Source: an uncultured Enterorhabdus sp.
GTDB lineage: Bacteria; Actinomycetota; Coriobacteriia; Coriobacteriales; Eggerthellaceae
Assembly (NCBI GenBank): GCA_947649205.1
Contig: CANSQM010000014.1
Coordinates: forward strand, 1-64,000
DNA: 64,000 nucleotides
Reading direction: 5' to 3'
The notes below the pieces were generated by a model. That model was not told the origin of the DNA. It made no database searches and saw only the letters and a program-made list of their open reading frames with translations. Positions 15,714 through 25,178 of this stretch are shown one piece after another. Each line of letters starts with the position of its first letter. Position 1 is the first letter of the stretch. Both the position numbers and the translations under genes were made by a program.

Positions 15714-17096
15714 CTAGCGTCCCAGCTCGTCGACGAGCTGCGGGGCGATGGCGGTCACGTCGCCGGCGCCCATGGTGATGATGAGGTCGCCGGGCTCGGC
15801 GGTTTCCACGAGGGCGGGCACCACATCGATGCGACGGGGCACGTAGCGGGCGCACGGATGGCCGTGCTCGATGATGGGGGCGAGGAAGGTCTTGCCCGTG
15901 ATGCCCGGTACCGGCGCCTCGCCGGCGGAGTAGACGTCCATGAAGGTGACGCTGTCGGCTCCGTCGAAGGCGGCGCCGAACTCGTCGTGCATCACCTCGG
16001 TGAACAGGGCCGCCCGCGAGTAGCGGTGGGGCTGGAACAGCACGTGCACCCGCTTGAAGTCCAGGGCCTTCGCCGCGGTGATGGTGGCGGCGATCTCCGT
16101 GGGATGGTGGGCGTAGTCGTCCACCACGGTCACCCCGCCGGCCTCGCCGGCCAGATCGAAGCGGCGGCGCACGCCGGAGAACTCCGCGAGCTTGTCGGCG
16201 GCCTCGGCGACGTTCAGGCCGAGGGCCGCGATGAGGGTGAGCACCGCAGCGCCGTTGGCCACGTTGTGCAGGCCCGGGTTCTGCTTGATGCGGCTCGCCA
16301 CCACGGTGCCGTCGGGCAGGCGCAGGGTGAAGCGGGTACCCACCCCGGCCGTTTCCCAGCCGGTGATGCGGGCGTCACACGCCTCGCCGAAGCCGTAGGT
16401 GGTCACGGCGCGCCCCGTGGAGCGGGCCACCTCCACAAGAAGCGGGTCGTCGCCGCACACGACGAGGGGGCCGCCCTCGCGCACGCCGGCCATGAACATG
16501 CGGAACTGGTCGCAGATCTCGTCGAGGCCCGCGTAATGGTCCAGGTGGTCGGCCTCGATGTTGGTGACGATGGCCGCGGCCGGGGACAGGTAGGTGAAGG
16601 ACTTGTCGGACTCGTCGGCCTCCACCACGTAGTAGGCGCCGGTGCCGGAATGGGCGTTGGTGCCGTAGGCCCGCACGATGCCCCCGATGAGGAAGGTGGG
16701 GTCGCAGCCCATGGCATCCAGGGTGCTAGCCAGCATGGAGGATGTGGTGGTCTTGCCGTGGGTGCCGGCCACGGCAAGGGTGTCCAGATCGCGGCCGAGA
16801 TGGGCGAGCATCTGGGCCCGGTGGCAGATCTTCAGGCCGCGGCGGCGGGCCTCGATGAGCTCGGGGTTGTTCTCCAGAATGGCCGTGGACACCACGACAA
16901 GGGGGTCGCCCGCAGGGATGTTCGCGCCGTCCTGGCCGATGAACACCGTCACGCCGGCCTCGCGCAGCTGCTTGGTGTAGCGGCTCTCCTTCAAGTCGGA
17001 GCCGCTGACTTCCATGCCCTGGTCGTGGGCGACCCGGGCGATGCCGCTCATGCCGACGCCGCCGACACCGATGAAGTGGAGCTTGTCCGTGCTCAT
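15714..17096 (-). CDS. murC: UDP-N-acetylmuramate--L-alanine ligase
   Basis: A 460-residue Mur ligase. The N-terminal UDP-binding fold begins HFIGVGGVGMSGIA; the ATP loop is GTHGKTTTSSM; further motifs are EADESDKSF, NIEADHLDHY and VDDYAHHPTEI. It adds L-Ala to UDP-MurNAc. It is followed at once by murB, its substrate supplier. Confidence 0.97.
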   Translation of the reverse strand: MSTDKLHFIGVGGVGMSGIARVAHDQGMEVSGSDLKESRYTKQLREAGVTVFIGQDGANIPAGDPLVVVSTAILENNPELIEARRRGLKICHRAQMLAHLGRDLDTLAVAGTHGKTTTSSMLASTLDAMGCDPTFLIGGIVRAYGTNAHSGTGAYYVVEADESDKSFTYLSPAAAIVTNIEADHLDHYAGLDEICDQFRMFMAGVREGGPLVVCGDDPLLVEVARSTGRAVTTYGFGEACDARITGWETAGVGTRFTLRLPDGTVVASRIKQNPGLHNVANGAAVLTLIAALGLNVAEAADKLAEFSGVRRRFDLAGEAGGVTVVDDYAHHPTEIAATITAAKALDFKRVHVLFQPHRYSRAALFTEVMHDEFGAAFDGADSVTFMDVYSAGEAPVPGITGKTFLAPIIEHGHPCARYVPRRIDVVPALVETAEPGDLIITMGAGDVTAIAPQLVDELGR

Positions 17097-17134
17097 ATCA
17101 AACCGCCTTCAAGCCGTCTCTTGTTCAAACTTAG

Positions 17135-18250
17135 TTATTGTACAGCACGGCAGCCGCCCTTGGCCTCGGCTTCCACGACATCTGCCAACATCGCCGCCGC
17201 CTGGCCGGTTTTCCGCCCGCAGGCCGCCCGATGTTGGGCCTCGCGCACGGCGGGATCGTCGATGAGGGCGGCCAGGCGCTCGGCGAACAGGCTGCCGTCC
17301 AGCTCGCCGTCGGGCACCATGAAGGCGCAGCCGGCCTCCACGTAGGCCCGGGCGTTGGTGGTCTGGTGGTCCGCCGTGGCGTGGGGGTAGGGCACGAGCA
17401 GGGCCGGGATGCCCCGCGCCGAGATCTCGGCGAGGGAAGTGGCGCCGGCGCGGGAGACGATGGCGTCGGCGGCGGCCATGGTCTCCCCCATGCGATCCTG
17501 GTAGCCCATGAGGTGCCAGCGGCGCTCCTGCTCGGGGGTGAGGGCCAGCGCCTCGGTCACCGAGTCGAGCTCCTTGGGACCGGTGATGTGCACGATGTGG
17601 AGGTGCGGCCGGGCGAGCAGCTCGTCCTTCAGGGCGCAGACCGCCTCGTTGATGTGACGGGCGCCCAAGGAGCCACCGAAGACCAGGAGCATGAAATCAT
17701 CCTCGGCCAGGTCGAACAGGGCGCGGCCGCTGGCGCGGTCCGCCTCGATGACCGAGCGGCGCACGGGGTTGCCCGTGAGGTGCACCGGCGTGGAAGCCGG
17801 CAGGTCGCAGCCGGGGCACTCGTAGGTGAGGCAGAGGGCGGCCGCCTTCTTCGCCAGGTACTTGTTGGCCATGCCCATGACCGAGTTCTGCTCGTGGAGC
17901 ACCACCGGGATGCCCGCCTTCTCAGCTGCCCGGGCCACGGGGATGGACACATAGCCGCCAAAGCCCACCACCACGTCGGGCTCGATCTCGCGGAACCACC
18001 GGCGGGCCTTGGCCGTGGAGGCGGCGATCTTCGCCACGCCCTTGGGCAGCGAGGCCAGGTGGGCCCGGTCGAAGCCGGAGGCCTCGAAGGAGGTGAACGG
18101 AACGCCGGCGGCCGGCACGAGCCGGGCCTCCACCCCGCCGGGGGTACCGGCGAAGCGGACATCCCAGCCCCGGGACGCCAACTCCTCGGCCAGGGCGAGG
18201 GCGGGATTGATATGGCCGGCGGTACCGCCGCCGGAGACGACTGCCAACAT
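17135..18250 (-). CDS. murG: Undecaprenyldiphospho-muramoylpentapeptide N-acetylglucosaminyltransferase
   Basis: A 371-residue GT-B enzyme with VVSGGGTAGHINPALA, VGFGGYVSIP, LHEQNSVMGMAN, FGGSLGAR, HLMGYQDRM, SRAGATSLAEI and PYPHATADHQ. It adds GlcNAc to lipid I to make lipid II on the inner membrane face. CAGGAGG lies 6 nt before the ATG, and the gene begins 3 nt after ftsW. Confidence 0.97.
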   Translation of the reverse strand: MLAVVSGGGTAGHINPALALAEELASRGWDVRFAGTPGGVEARLVPAAGVPFTSFEASGFDRAHLASLPKGVAKIAASTAKARRWFREIEPDVVVGFGGYVSIPVARAAEKAGIPVVLHEQNSVMGMANKYLAKKAAALCLTYECPGCDLPASTPVHLTGNPVRRSVIEADRASGRALFDLAEDDFMLLVFGGSLGARHINEAVCALKDELLARPHLHIVHITGPKELDSVTEALALTPEQERRWHLMGYQDRMGETMAAADAIVSRAGATSLAEISARGIPALLVPYPHATADHQTTNARAYVEAGCAFMVPDGELDGSLFAERLAALIDDPAVREAQHRAACGRKTGQAAAMLADVVEAEAKGGCRAVQ

Positions 18251-18253
18251 GGT

Positions 18254-19612
18254 TTACCTCCTGGAGGATCGGGAGCGGGACGAGAGGGCCGTCCCACTCG
18301 GTGCCGAGCGGCGGCCGCGATCGGAACTGCGGGTTCCACTCGGACGGTCAGGGCGCCCGGCGCGGTTCGGGCGGTCGGGGCGATCGACGCCCCGGGAGGG
18401 CCGCGGACGGCCCCCTTCGGCACGTTCCTGCTTTACGAGGCGCAGATCGGCCCGGCGCTGCTCGTAGACCGAAGGGCCGCGCTCGGGGCGCGACACCGAC
18501 AGGATGAGCCCGAGCAGGATGAACGATGCCAGCATAGAGGAGCCGCCGGCCGAGATGAAGGGCAGCGGCTTGCCTGTCGTAGGAAAGACACCGATGACGC
18601 AGGCGATGTTCAAAAACGCCTGGAAGACGAGCATCACCGTGCAGCCGCCGGCCACCATGGTGCCGATCTCGTCGTCGGAGCGCTCGGCAATGGAGAGCCC
18701 GGCGAACAGGACACCGAAGAACAGCAGCACCACGGCCATGGCCCCCACGAGCCCCAGCTCCTCGCCGATGACCGCGAAGATGAAGTCGCTCTCCGAGGCG
18801 AACAGGTACTGGAACTTCTCATGGGAGTTGCCGAGGCCCACGCCAAATAGGCCGCCCTCCGAGAGGGCGTAGTAGGAGCGGATGATGTTGTAGCCGGTGC
18901 CGTAGCCCCCCTCCCCGTCGTTCCACGGATCCAGGAACACAAGGCGCCCGGCGCGGTAACCGGTGCCGAAGATGGCGATGAGGCCGCCGACCACGCAGAC
19001 GGCGAGCACGGCGGCGATGACCTTGCGCGGCACGCCCCCCATCCACATGACGGCGATGATGCCCACGGCGCAGATGACCGTGGTGCCCAGGTCGGACTGG
19101 GTGCGGTACATGATGGCGATGGGCACGATGAGGAAGATGAGCACGCGCACCATGGAGGCGCGGAACTCCACCATGCCGCTGCGGTAGTCCAGAAGCAGCC
19201 GCACGGCCACGAGCAAGAAGGCGATCTTGCAGAACTCCGAGGGCTGCACGCCGACGCTGCCGATGTAGAGCCAGCGCTTGGCGCCGTAGTTGTCGGTGCC
19301 CATGACGGCCGTGGCCAGGATGAGCACCACGGCCACGCCCCAGATGATCCACAGCGCCGGCCCCACCCAGGTGCGGTAGTTCACCCGCCACAGCACCGCG
19401 GCCATGACGACGCCCACGACGACGAAGACGATCTGGTCGGTGAAGAAGTCGCTGGCGGGCTTGCCCGCTTCCAGGGCCTTCACCATGGAGGCGGAGAACA
19501 CCATGACGAGCCCCACGAGCACGAGGGCCAAAGCGCACAGGAGCAGAAGAACACGAGGCCCCTGACTGGAGGGGCCCGAGGGTGCTGCGGTCTGTCGGGA
19601 GGGACGGGCCAC
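18254..19612 (-). CDS. ftsW: SEDS peptidoglycan glycosyltransferase FtsW
   Basis: A 452-residue protein with about ten membrane helices of the SEDS family (VFSASMVKA, GVQPSEFCKIAF, QSDLGTT, GTGYNIIRSYYALSEGG with GLGNSHEKFQYLFASESDFIFAVIGEE, and TGKPLPFISAGGSSM). It polymerises glycan at the septum with FtsI. A basic Arg/Pro/Ser-rich cytoplasmic tail of about 80 residues follows the last helix. The GTG at 19612 was chosen: GGAGGAGGG inside murD lies just upstream, and longer reading frames run back into murD. murD stop and ftsW start overlap closely. Confidence 0.95.
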   Translation of the reverse strand: MARPSRQTAAPSGPSSQGPRVLLLLCALALVLVGLVMVFSASMVKALEAGKPASDFFTDQIVFVVVGVVMAAVLWRVNYRTWVGPALWIIWGVAVVLILATAVMGTDNYGAKRWLYIGSVGVQPSEFCKIAFLLVAVRLLLDYRSGMVEFRASMVRVLIFLIVPIAIMYRTQSDLGTTVICAVGIIAVMWMGGVPRKVIAAVLAVCVVGGLIAIFGTGYRAGRLVFLDPWNDGEGGYGTGYNIIRSYYALSEGGLFGVGLGNSHEKFQYLFASESDFIFAVIGEELGLVGAMAVVLLFFGVLFAGLSIAERSDDEIGTMVAGGCTVMLVFQAFLNIACVIGVFPTTGKPLPFISAGGSSMLASFILLGLILSVSRPERGPSVYEQRRADLRLVKQERAEGGRPRPSRGVDRPDRPNRAGRPDRPSGTRSSDRGRRSAPSGTALSSRSRSSRR

Positions 19613-19614
19613 GC

Positions 19615-21090
19615 CTAGCCCTCCTCCGCCGCTGCGGCGCGATCGGCCACGAGGGCCTTGAACACGTCGCCGCGCTCCTCGAAGCAGGAGAACTCGTCGA
19701 AGGAGGCGCAGGCGGGCGAGAGCACCACCACGTCCCCCGGCTCGGCCGCGGCCAGGGCCGCGTCGAGGGCCGTCTCCAGGCCCGAGGCGCCGAGCACCAG
19801 CAGGGTGGCGTCGGCGAAGGCGGCAGCGAAGCGCTCCCGGGCCTCGCCGAAGCAGACGACGGCCTTGGCGTGCTCTTCGCAGGCGGCCACGAGCGGCGCC
19901 AGATCGGTGCCCTTGTCGCGGCCTCCCAGCAGCACGATGGGGCGCACGGGCAGAAAGGCCCTCAGGGCCACGAGGGTGGCGTCCACATTGGTGGCCTTGG
20001 AATCGTTGTAGCAGGCCACGCCGACCACGGTGCCGGCGGGCTCGATGCGGTGGGCCATGGGGGCGAAGGTGAGCAGCCCCTCGGCCACAGCCGTGGCCGG
20101 CACGCCCAGGGCCAGGGCCGCCGAGGCGGCGGCCAGGGCGTTGGCCTGGTTGTGCTCGCCGGTGATCTGCAAGTCGTCCACGTACACGAGCTCGGACACC
20201 GCGCCGGCGAGGGCCACAGTGAGCCGGCCGCCCGCGCCGCGGAAGGCGGCATTGGCCGCCCCGCAGGCCGCGCGCATATCGCCGCCCACACCGGCGGCGG
20301 TTCCCACGGGTACATAGGCGAAGGGGAAGCCCCCCGCGGCGCGGGTCGCGCGGATCTTCGCGCGGACGGCCTCGTCGCAGGCCACGAGCACAGCCGTGGC
20401 CCCGGGCACCCCGCCCATGTTCGCGAGCACCTTCCACTTGGCCTGGGCGTAGTGCTCATGGCTACGGTGCCAGGCCAGGTGGTCGGGGGTGATGTTGAGC
20501 ACCACGGCCACGTCGGGGGCGAAGTTGCGGGTGGAGGCCAGCTGGTAGCTGGACACTTCGGCCACGTAGACCTCGGCGCCGCCGGCGCCCACGGCCTTGA
20601 TGCAGGGGTCGCCGATGTTGCCCACGGCCGCGGCATCCAGGCCCGCGGCCCGCAGCAGATGGGTCGTAAGAGCCGTGGTGGTGGTCTTGCCGTTGGTGCC
20701 GGTCACCGCCACCCAGCGGGAGTCGGCGGCACTCTCGCGCCAGGCGAACTCCACCTCGCTCACCACCTCGGCGCAGGCGGCCTCGGCACTGGCGTAGAAG
20801 GGCGAGAACTGGGAGATGCCGGGGCTCGCGATGCACAGGTCGTAGGTGCCCTCGATGTCCTCGTGGTCGAAGAGCACCACCGCGCCGGCGGCCCGGGCGC
20901 CCTCGGCCCAGGCGAGCGAATCGTCGTTGGGGGCGCCGGCAGCCACGGCCAGGGCGTCCACGCGATCCCCCAGCAGGCCCAGGCAGTACTCCGCCGCGGC
21001 CTTGCCGCTCACGCCGAGGCCCAGCACGAGCACGCGACCGAGCCGGGCCCGGGCGCGCTTGCGGTCGGCCAAGTACTCCGGAGCGCCCAT
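19615..21090 (-). CDS. murD: UDP-N-acetylmuramoylalanine--D-glutamate ligase
   Basis: A 491-residue Mur ligase with VLVLGLGVSGKAAAEYC, IASPGIS, ATP loop VTGTNGKTTTTAL, NITPDHLAWH and YNDSKATNVDAT. It adds D-Glu to UDP-MurNAc-L-Ala. The ATG at 21090 lies 1 nt after the mraY stop; a longer frame runs back into mraY and was rejected. An ADP-loop insertion rich in Ala/Gly lies near residues 190-260, but all motifs are intact. Confidence 0.95.
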   Translation of the reverse strand: MGAPEYLADRKRARARLGRVLVLGLGVSGKAAAEYCLGLLGDRVDALAVAAGAPNDDSLAWAEGARAAGAVVLFDHEDIEGTYDLCIASPGISQFSPFYASAEAACAEVVSEVEFAWRESAADSRWVAVTGTNGKTTTTALTTHLLRAAGLDAAAVGNIGDPCIKAVGAGGAEVYVAEVSSYQLASTRNFAPDVAVVLNITPDHLAWHRSHEHYAQAKWKVLANMGGVPGATAVLVACDEAVRAKIRATRAAGGFPFAYVPVGTAAGVGGDMRAACGAANAAFRGAGGRLTVALAGAVSELVYVDDLQITGEHNQANALAAASAALALGVPATAVAEGLLTFAPMAHRIEPAGTVVGVACYNDSKATNVDATLVALRAFLPVRPIVLLGGRDKGTDLAPLVAACEEHAKAVVCFGEARERFAAAFADATLLVLGASGLETALDAALAAAEPGDVVVLSPACASFDEFSCFEERGDVFKALVADRAAAAEEG

Positions 21091-21091
21091 G

Positions 21092-22141
21092 CTAGGCCAC
21101 CGCCAGAGACGAGGCGAACTGGAGCACAAAGCCGCAAGCAGCCAGCATGCCCGACACAATCCAGAAACGCACGACCACCTTCGTCTCGGACCAGCCCTTC
21201 TTTTCGAAGTGATGGTGCAGAGGCGCCATGAGGAAGATGCGCTTCTTCGTCTTCTTGTAGTAGAACACCTGGATCATGACCGAGAGGGCCTCGGCCACGA
21301 ACAGGCCGCCGATGATGATGACGATGAACTCCACCTTGGTGAGCACGGCCAGGCAGCCGAGGGCCATGCCGAGGGCCAGAGACCCGGTGTCGCCCATGAA
21401 GATGTCGGCCGGGAAGGAGTTGAACCACAGGAAGCCGATGCAGGCGCCGGCGAGCGCCCCGGCGAACAGGGCCGGCTCCAGCTGGCCGGTGCGGAAGGCG
21501 ATGGCCGCCATGACGAGCATGACCACCATGACCGTGCCGGCGGCCAGGCCGTCCAGGCCGTCGGTGAGGTTCACGGCGTTGCACAGGCCCACGAGCAGGA
21601 TGAGGCAGTAGGCCAGATAGAGCCAGGGGATCTCGATGCCGCCGCCCACGGGCACCACCGTGGTGAGCACGCCCAGGTCGATGGTGCAGATGAAGGGGAT
21701 CTCCACCGTGGGGGCCACGTCGAGCAGGTTCACGGCGCAGAGCACGAAGATGCCAGCGATGAGGAACTGGCCGACGAGCTTCGCCTTGGGCGTAAGGCCC
21801 AGCGACCGCTCGTGGGCCACCTTGGAGGCGTCGTCGATGAAGCCGAGGATGCCCGTGGCCAGCGTGGCCCCCAACAGCAGCCACAGCTCCACCGTGGGAG
21901 CGCCCACGGAGGCGAGCAGCGTGAAGGCGATGACCGCCACCAGCATGATGACGCCGCCCATGGTGGGGGTGCCCTGCTTCACGAGGTGGCTCTGGGGGCC
22001 GTCGGCCCGCACCTGCTGGCCGATGTGGCTCGATTTCAGGAAGCGGATCCAGGCGGGCATGAGCACCATGGTGAGCACCATGGCGAGCACCACCGCGAGG
22101 AAGACCATGAACGTGGGGTAGGCGGAGAAGAGCGAGAACAT
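21092..22141 (-). CDS. mraY: Phospho-N-acetylmuramoyl-pentapeptide-transferase
   Basis: A 349-residue membrane enzyme with about ten helices. MraY signatures are GTPTMGGVIML, GFIDDASKV, NAVNLTDGLDGLAAG, FMGDTGSLALG and MAPLHHHFEKKGW. It moves phospho-MurNAc-pentapeptide to undecaprenyl phosphate to form lipid I. Its ATG overlaps the murF stop as TAATG. Confidence 0.97.
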   Translation of the reverse strand: MFSLFSAYPTFMVFLAVVLAMVLTMVLMPAWIRFLKSSHIGQQVRADGPQSHLVKQGTPTMGGVIMLVAVIAFTLLASVGAPTVELWLLLGATLATGILGFIDDASKVAHERSLGLTPKAKLVGQFLIAGIFVLCAVNLLDVAPTVEIPFICTIDLGVLTTVVPVGGGIEIPWLYLAYCLILLVGLCNAVNLTDGLDGLAAGTVMVVMLVMAAIAFRTGQLEPALFAGALAGACIGFLWFNSFPADIFMGDTGSLALGMALGCLAVLTKVEFIVIIIGGLFVAEALSVMIQVFYYKKTKKRIFLMAPLHHHFEKKGWSETKVVVRFWIVSGMLAACGFVLQFASSLAVA

Positions 22142-23643
22142 TAGCGGACCAATCCTTCGACGACACGGTTGAGCCCCATGAAGTGGGACGCTTTCACGAG
22201 CACGGCATCGCCGGGCTCGAGCAGGGTATCAAGTTCCTCCAGCACGTCGGCCACCGTGGCGGCCCGGCTGATGCGAGCGGCGTCCATGCCAGCCGCGGCG
22301 GCGCCCTCGGCGATGGAGGCCGCGAGCTCGCCCACGCAGATGAGCCTATCGAGACCCGCCTCGGCCGCCGCCGTGCCGACGCCGACATGGCACGGCTCGG
22401 CGAAACGGCCGAGCTCCCCCATGTCGCCGAGGACGGCGATGCGCCGGCCCGCCACGTCGGTGGCGGCGAAGGTGGCCAGGGAGGCCCGCATGGAATCGGG
22501 GCTCGCGTTGTAGGCGTCGTTCACGATGGTAAAGCCGCCCCGGGCGGCGATGACCTCCTGGCGCCCCGGCTCGGGCACCGAGGCGCCCAGCACCGACGCG
22601 ATGGTCTCCAGATCGAGGCCGAGGGCAAAGCCCACGGCAGCGGCGGCCACGGCGTTGTCCACGTTGTGAGCCCCGGTCAGGGCCAGGGCGCAGCGGCAGC
22701 GCTCCACGGGGGCGAACAGGGACAGGTCGCCCTCATCGGCACGATCGCGGGCACACAGGGTGAAGCAGGGCCGCCCCTCGGCGTCCAGGGCCACGTCCTC
22801 GGCCCAGACCACCTCGTCGCAGGCCACGGCCTCCCGCTCGTAGAGCTCGACAGTGGCCCCGTCGGGATGGCCGTCGAAGCCGGAGAGAGCCACGGGCCGC
22901 TCTTCCAGACGCCCCGCGTCCATGAGGATGCCGAGGGCCGAGCTGCCCAAGTTGAGGAAGGCACGGCCCGTGCCGGCGGGCAGGGCCGCGAACAGCTCGG
23001 CCTTGGCCCGGGCGATGTTCTCCCGGCTCCCGAGCAGCTCGATATGGCTCTCCCCCACGTTGGTGACGAGCCCCCAGTCGGGGCGCACGAAATCGCAGAG
23101 CTCGGCGATCTGGCCCCTGCCGCGCATGCCCATCTCCACCACGACCACGGCGGTCTCCGGGTCGGCGGCCAGCAGGGTGCGGGGCACGCCCAACTCGTTA
23201 TTCTGGTTGCCGCGGGTGGCCACAGTGGATCCGAAGGCGGCGCACACGTCGCGCACGAGGTTTTTGGTGGTGGTCTTGCCCACCGAGCCCGTCAGGCCGA
23301 TGACGCGGCCGCGCACATGTCCGCGCCACTCCCGGGCCAGATCGGTGATGGCGCTGGCGGTGTTGGCCACCTCGATGACGGCAGCCCCCATCTCCCGGGC
23401 CAGCAGGCAGGCAGCCCTCCCGGGGCTCTGCATGACCAGGGCGCCGGCAGCTCCGGCGCGCAGGGCCGCTTCCACGAAGTCGTGGCCATCCACGCGCTCG
23501 CCGGGCAGGGCCACGTACAGCCATCCCGGCTGCACTTCACGAGAATCCCAGGTGACGCCCGTCATGAGAGCGCTGGAATCAATGGCATCTACGAGAAACT
23601 GGCCGCCGGTGCATGCTGCGATTTGCTTTGCGTTGAGGCGCAC
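22141..23643 (-). CDS. murF: UDP-N-acetylmuramoyl-tripeptide--D-alanyl-D-alanine ligase
   Basis: A 500-residue Mur ligase: N-terminal substrate domain (DSREVQPGWLYVALPGERVDGHDF), ATP loop IGLTGSVGKTTTKNLV, NELGVPRTLL, EMGMRGRGQI, NVGESHIELLGS and NDAYNASPDSM. It adds D-Ala-D-Ala to the tripeptide. The start is GTG with GGGGAGGG 7 nt upstream. It begins 15 nt after murE and overlaps mraY by one base. Confidence 0.96.
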   Translation of the reverse strand: MRLNAKQIAACTGGQFLVDAIDSSALMTGVTWDSREVQPGWLYVALPGERVDGHDFVEAALRAGAAGALVMQSPGRAACLLAREMGAAVIEVANTASAITDLAREWRGHVRGRVIGLTGSVGKTTTKNLVRDVCAAFGSTVATRGNQNNELGVPRTLLAADPETAVVVVEMGMRGRGQIAELCDFVRPDWGLVTNVGESHIELLGSRENIARAKAELFAALPAGTGRAFLNLGSSALGILMDAGRLEERPVALSGFDGHPDGATVELYEREAVACDEVVWAEDVALDAEGRPCFTLCARDRADEGDLSLFAPVERCRCALALTGAHNVDNAVAAAAVGFALGLDLETIASVLGASVPEPGRQEVIAARGGFTIVNDAYNASPDSMRASLATFAATDVAGRRIAVLGDMGELGRFAEPCHVGVGTAAAEAGLDRLICVGELAASIAEGAAAAGMDAARISRAATVADVLEELDTLLEPGDAVLVKASHFMGLNRVVEGLVR

Positions 23644-23658
23644 GCGGCATCCCTCCCC

Positions 23659-25149
23659 TTAATCGTTCTCCGTCTCGCCGAAGGCGCGGATGAGCTCCTC
23701 GGCGGCCACCTGGCGGTCATCGAAGGCGAGCACCTCGTCCCCTACCAGCTGGTAGTCCTCGTGTCCCTTGCCGGCGAGCAGGATGGCGTCCCCCGGCTCG
23801 GCGGCGGCGATGGCGGCGGCGATGGCGGCGCGGCGGTCGGGCTCCACGATGAAGCCCTCGGCCCCCTCCATGCCGGCCAGGATATCGTCGATGATGGCCT
23901 GCGGGTCCTCACGGCGCGGATTGTCGCTCGTCACCACGGCCAGCTCGGCGGCCAGGGCCGCCTGGCCCATGATGGGGCGCTTGGTTGCATCGCGGTTGCC
24001 GCCGCAGCCGAAGACCACGATGGTGCGGCCCGTGCTGAAGGCCTGGATGGAGGCGATGGCCTTGGCCAGGGCGTCCGGCGTGTGGGCGTAGTCCACGTAC
24101 ACGGTCACCGGAGCCGCGGCCGGGGCCGGCACCTGCTCCAGGCGCCCGGGCACCGGCGGCATGGTGGCCAGGGCCCGCACGATGACGTCGGCGGGAATGC
24201 CGAGGGACAGGGCGCACCCGAAGGCGGTCATGACGTTCTCCAGGTTGAAGCGGCCCACGAGCGGGTAGGTCACTTCCACGCGGGCACCGCGCACCTCCAG
24301 GGTGGCCACGGTGCGCGTAGCCTCGAAGGCCACCTCCAACGGGTGGATCTGGGCGGTCATATCGAAGCCGGTGGTGATGACCTCGTCGCCGGCCTCGGTG
24401 CAGCGGCGCAAAAGCTCGCGGCCCCAGGCGCCGTCGATGTTGATGACGCGACGGGCCGGGTAGGCCGCCGAGAACAGCAGGGCCTTGGCCTCGAAGTAGT
24501 CGTCGAAGGTATGGTGGTAGTCCAGGTGGTCCTGGGTGAGGTTGGTGAAGGCGGTGACAGCGAAGTCGGTGCCCCAGGTGCGCTTGAGATCGAGGGCGTG
24601 GGAGCTCACTTCCATGGTCACCACGGTGCAGCCGGCGTCGCGCATCCGCGCGAACAGCTTCTGCAGATCGGGGGATTCCGGCGTCGTGTGGTCGGATTTC
24701 TCCATGACCCCGGCGATCTTGTTGCCCACGGTGCCGATGACGCCGCAGCGGTTGCCCGCCATCTCGGCGATGTGTTCCACGAGGTAGGTCGTGGTGGTCT
24801 TGCCGTTGGTGCCCGTGATGCCCACGAGGGAGAAGTCCTCCGAGGGGTGATCGTAGAAGGCGGCGGCGGCGGCGGCCATGGCCTTGCGGGAATCGGCCAC
24901 CACCACCTCGGTCACGTCGGTGGCGTCGGCCAGGTACACCTTGCGCTCGGCCACGAGCGAGGTGGCGCCCCTATCGATGGCGTCCTGGGCGAAGGAGTGC
25001 CCGTCCACCACGTTGCCGACAATGCAGAAGAACATGTCGTCGGGACGGACGGCGTCGCTGCGGAAGGCGAGCCCCGCCACCTCCTCGCTACCGTCGCCGA
25101 TAATGGTGCATTCCATTCCTTGGAAGAGATCGTTTACGGTGTGGGTCAT
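23659..25149 (-). CDS. murE: UDP-MurNAc-tripeptide synthetase, meso-diaminopimelate type
   Basis: A 496-residue Mur ligase with ATP loop VGITGTNGKTTTTYLVE, TMEVSSHAL, DHLDYHHTFDDY, VDYAHTPDAL and GKGHEDYQ. The amino-acid-selecting motif is DNPRREDP (residues 409-416); DNPR is the form associated with meso-diaminopimelate, while L-lysine enzymes usually carry D(D/N)P(N/A). This bears on the wall chemistry discussed at the D-aspartate ligase operon. Confidence 0.96.
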   Translation of the reverse strand: MTHTVNDLFQGMECTIIGDGSEEVAGLAFRSDAVRPDDMFFCIVGNVVDGHSFAQDAIDRGATSLVAERKVYLADATDVTEVVVADSRKAMAAAAAAFYDHPSEDFSLVGITGTNGKTTTTYLVEHIAEMAGNRCGVIGTVGNKIAGVMEKSDHTTPESPDLQKLFARMRDAGCTVVTMEVSSHALDLKRTWGTDFAVTAFTNLTQDHLDYHHTFDDYFEAKALLFSAAYPARRVINIDGAWGRELLRRCTEAGDEVITTGFDMTAQIHPLEVAFEATRTVATLEVRGARVEVTYPLVGRFNLENVMTAFGCALSLGIPADVIVRALATMPPVPGRLEQVPAPAAAPVTVYVDYAHTPDALAKAIASIQAFSTGRTIVVFGCGGNRDATKRPIMGQAALAAELAVVTSDNPRREDPQAIIDDILAGMEGAEGFIVEPDRRAAIAAAIAAAEPGDAILLAGKGHEDYQLVGDEVLAFDDRQVAAEELIRAFGETEND

Positions 25150-25178
25150 GGCGTGGGGTTCCTCCGGCGTCGTGGGGC

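Noticed and set aside
19613-20437. Extended N-terminus of ftsW into murD
   Set aside because: The extension is a shifted reading of murD. FtsW homology starts right after the GTG at 19612.
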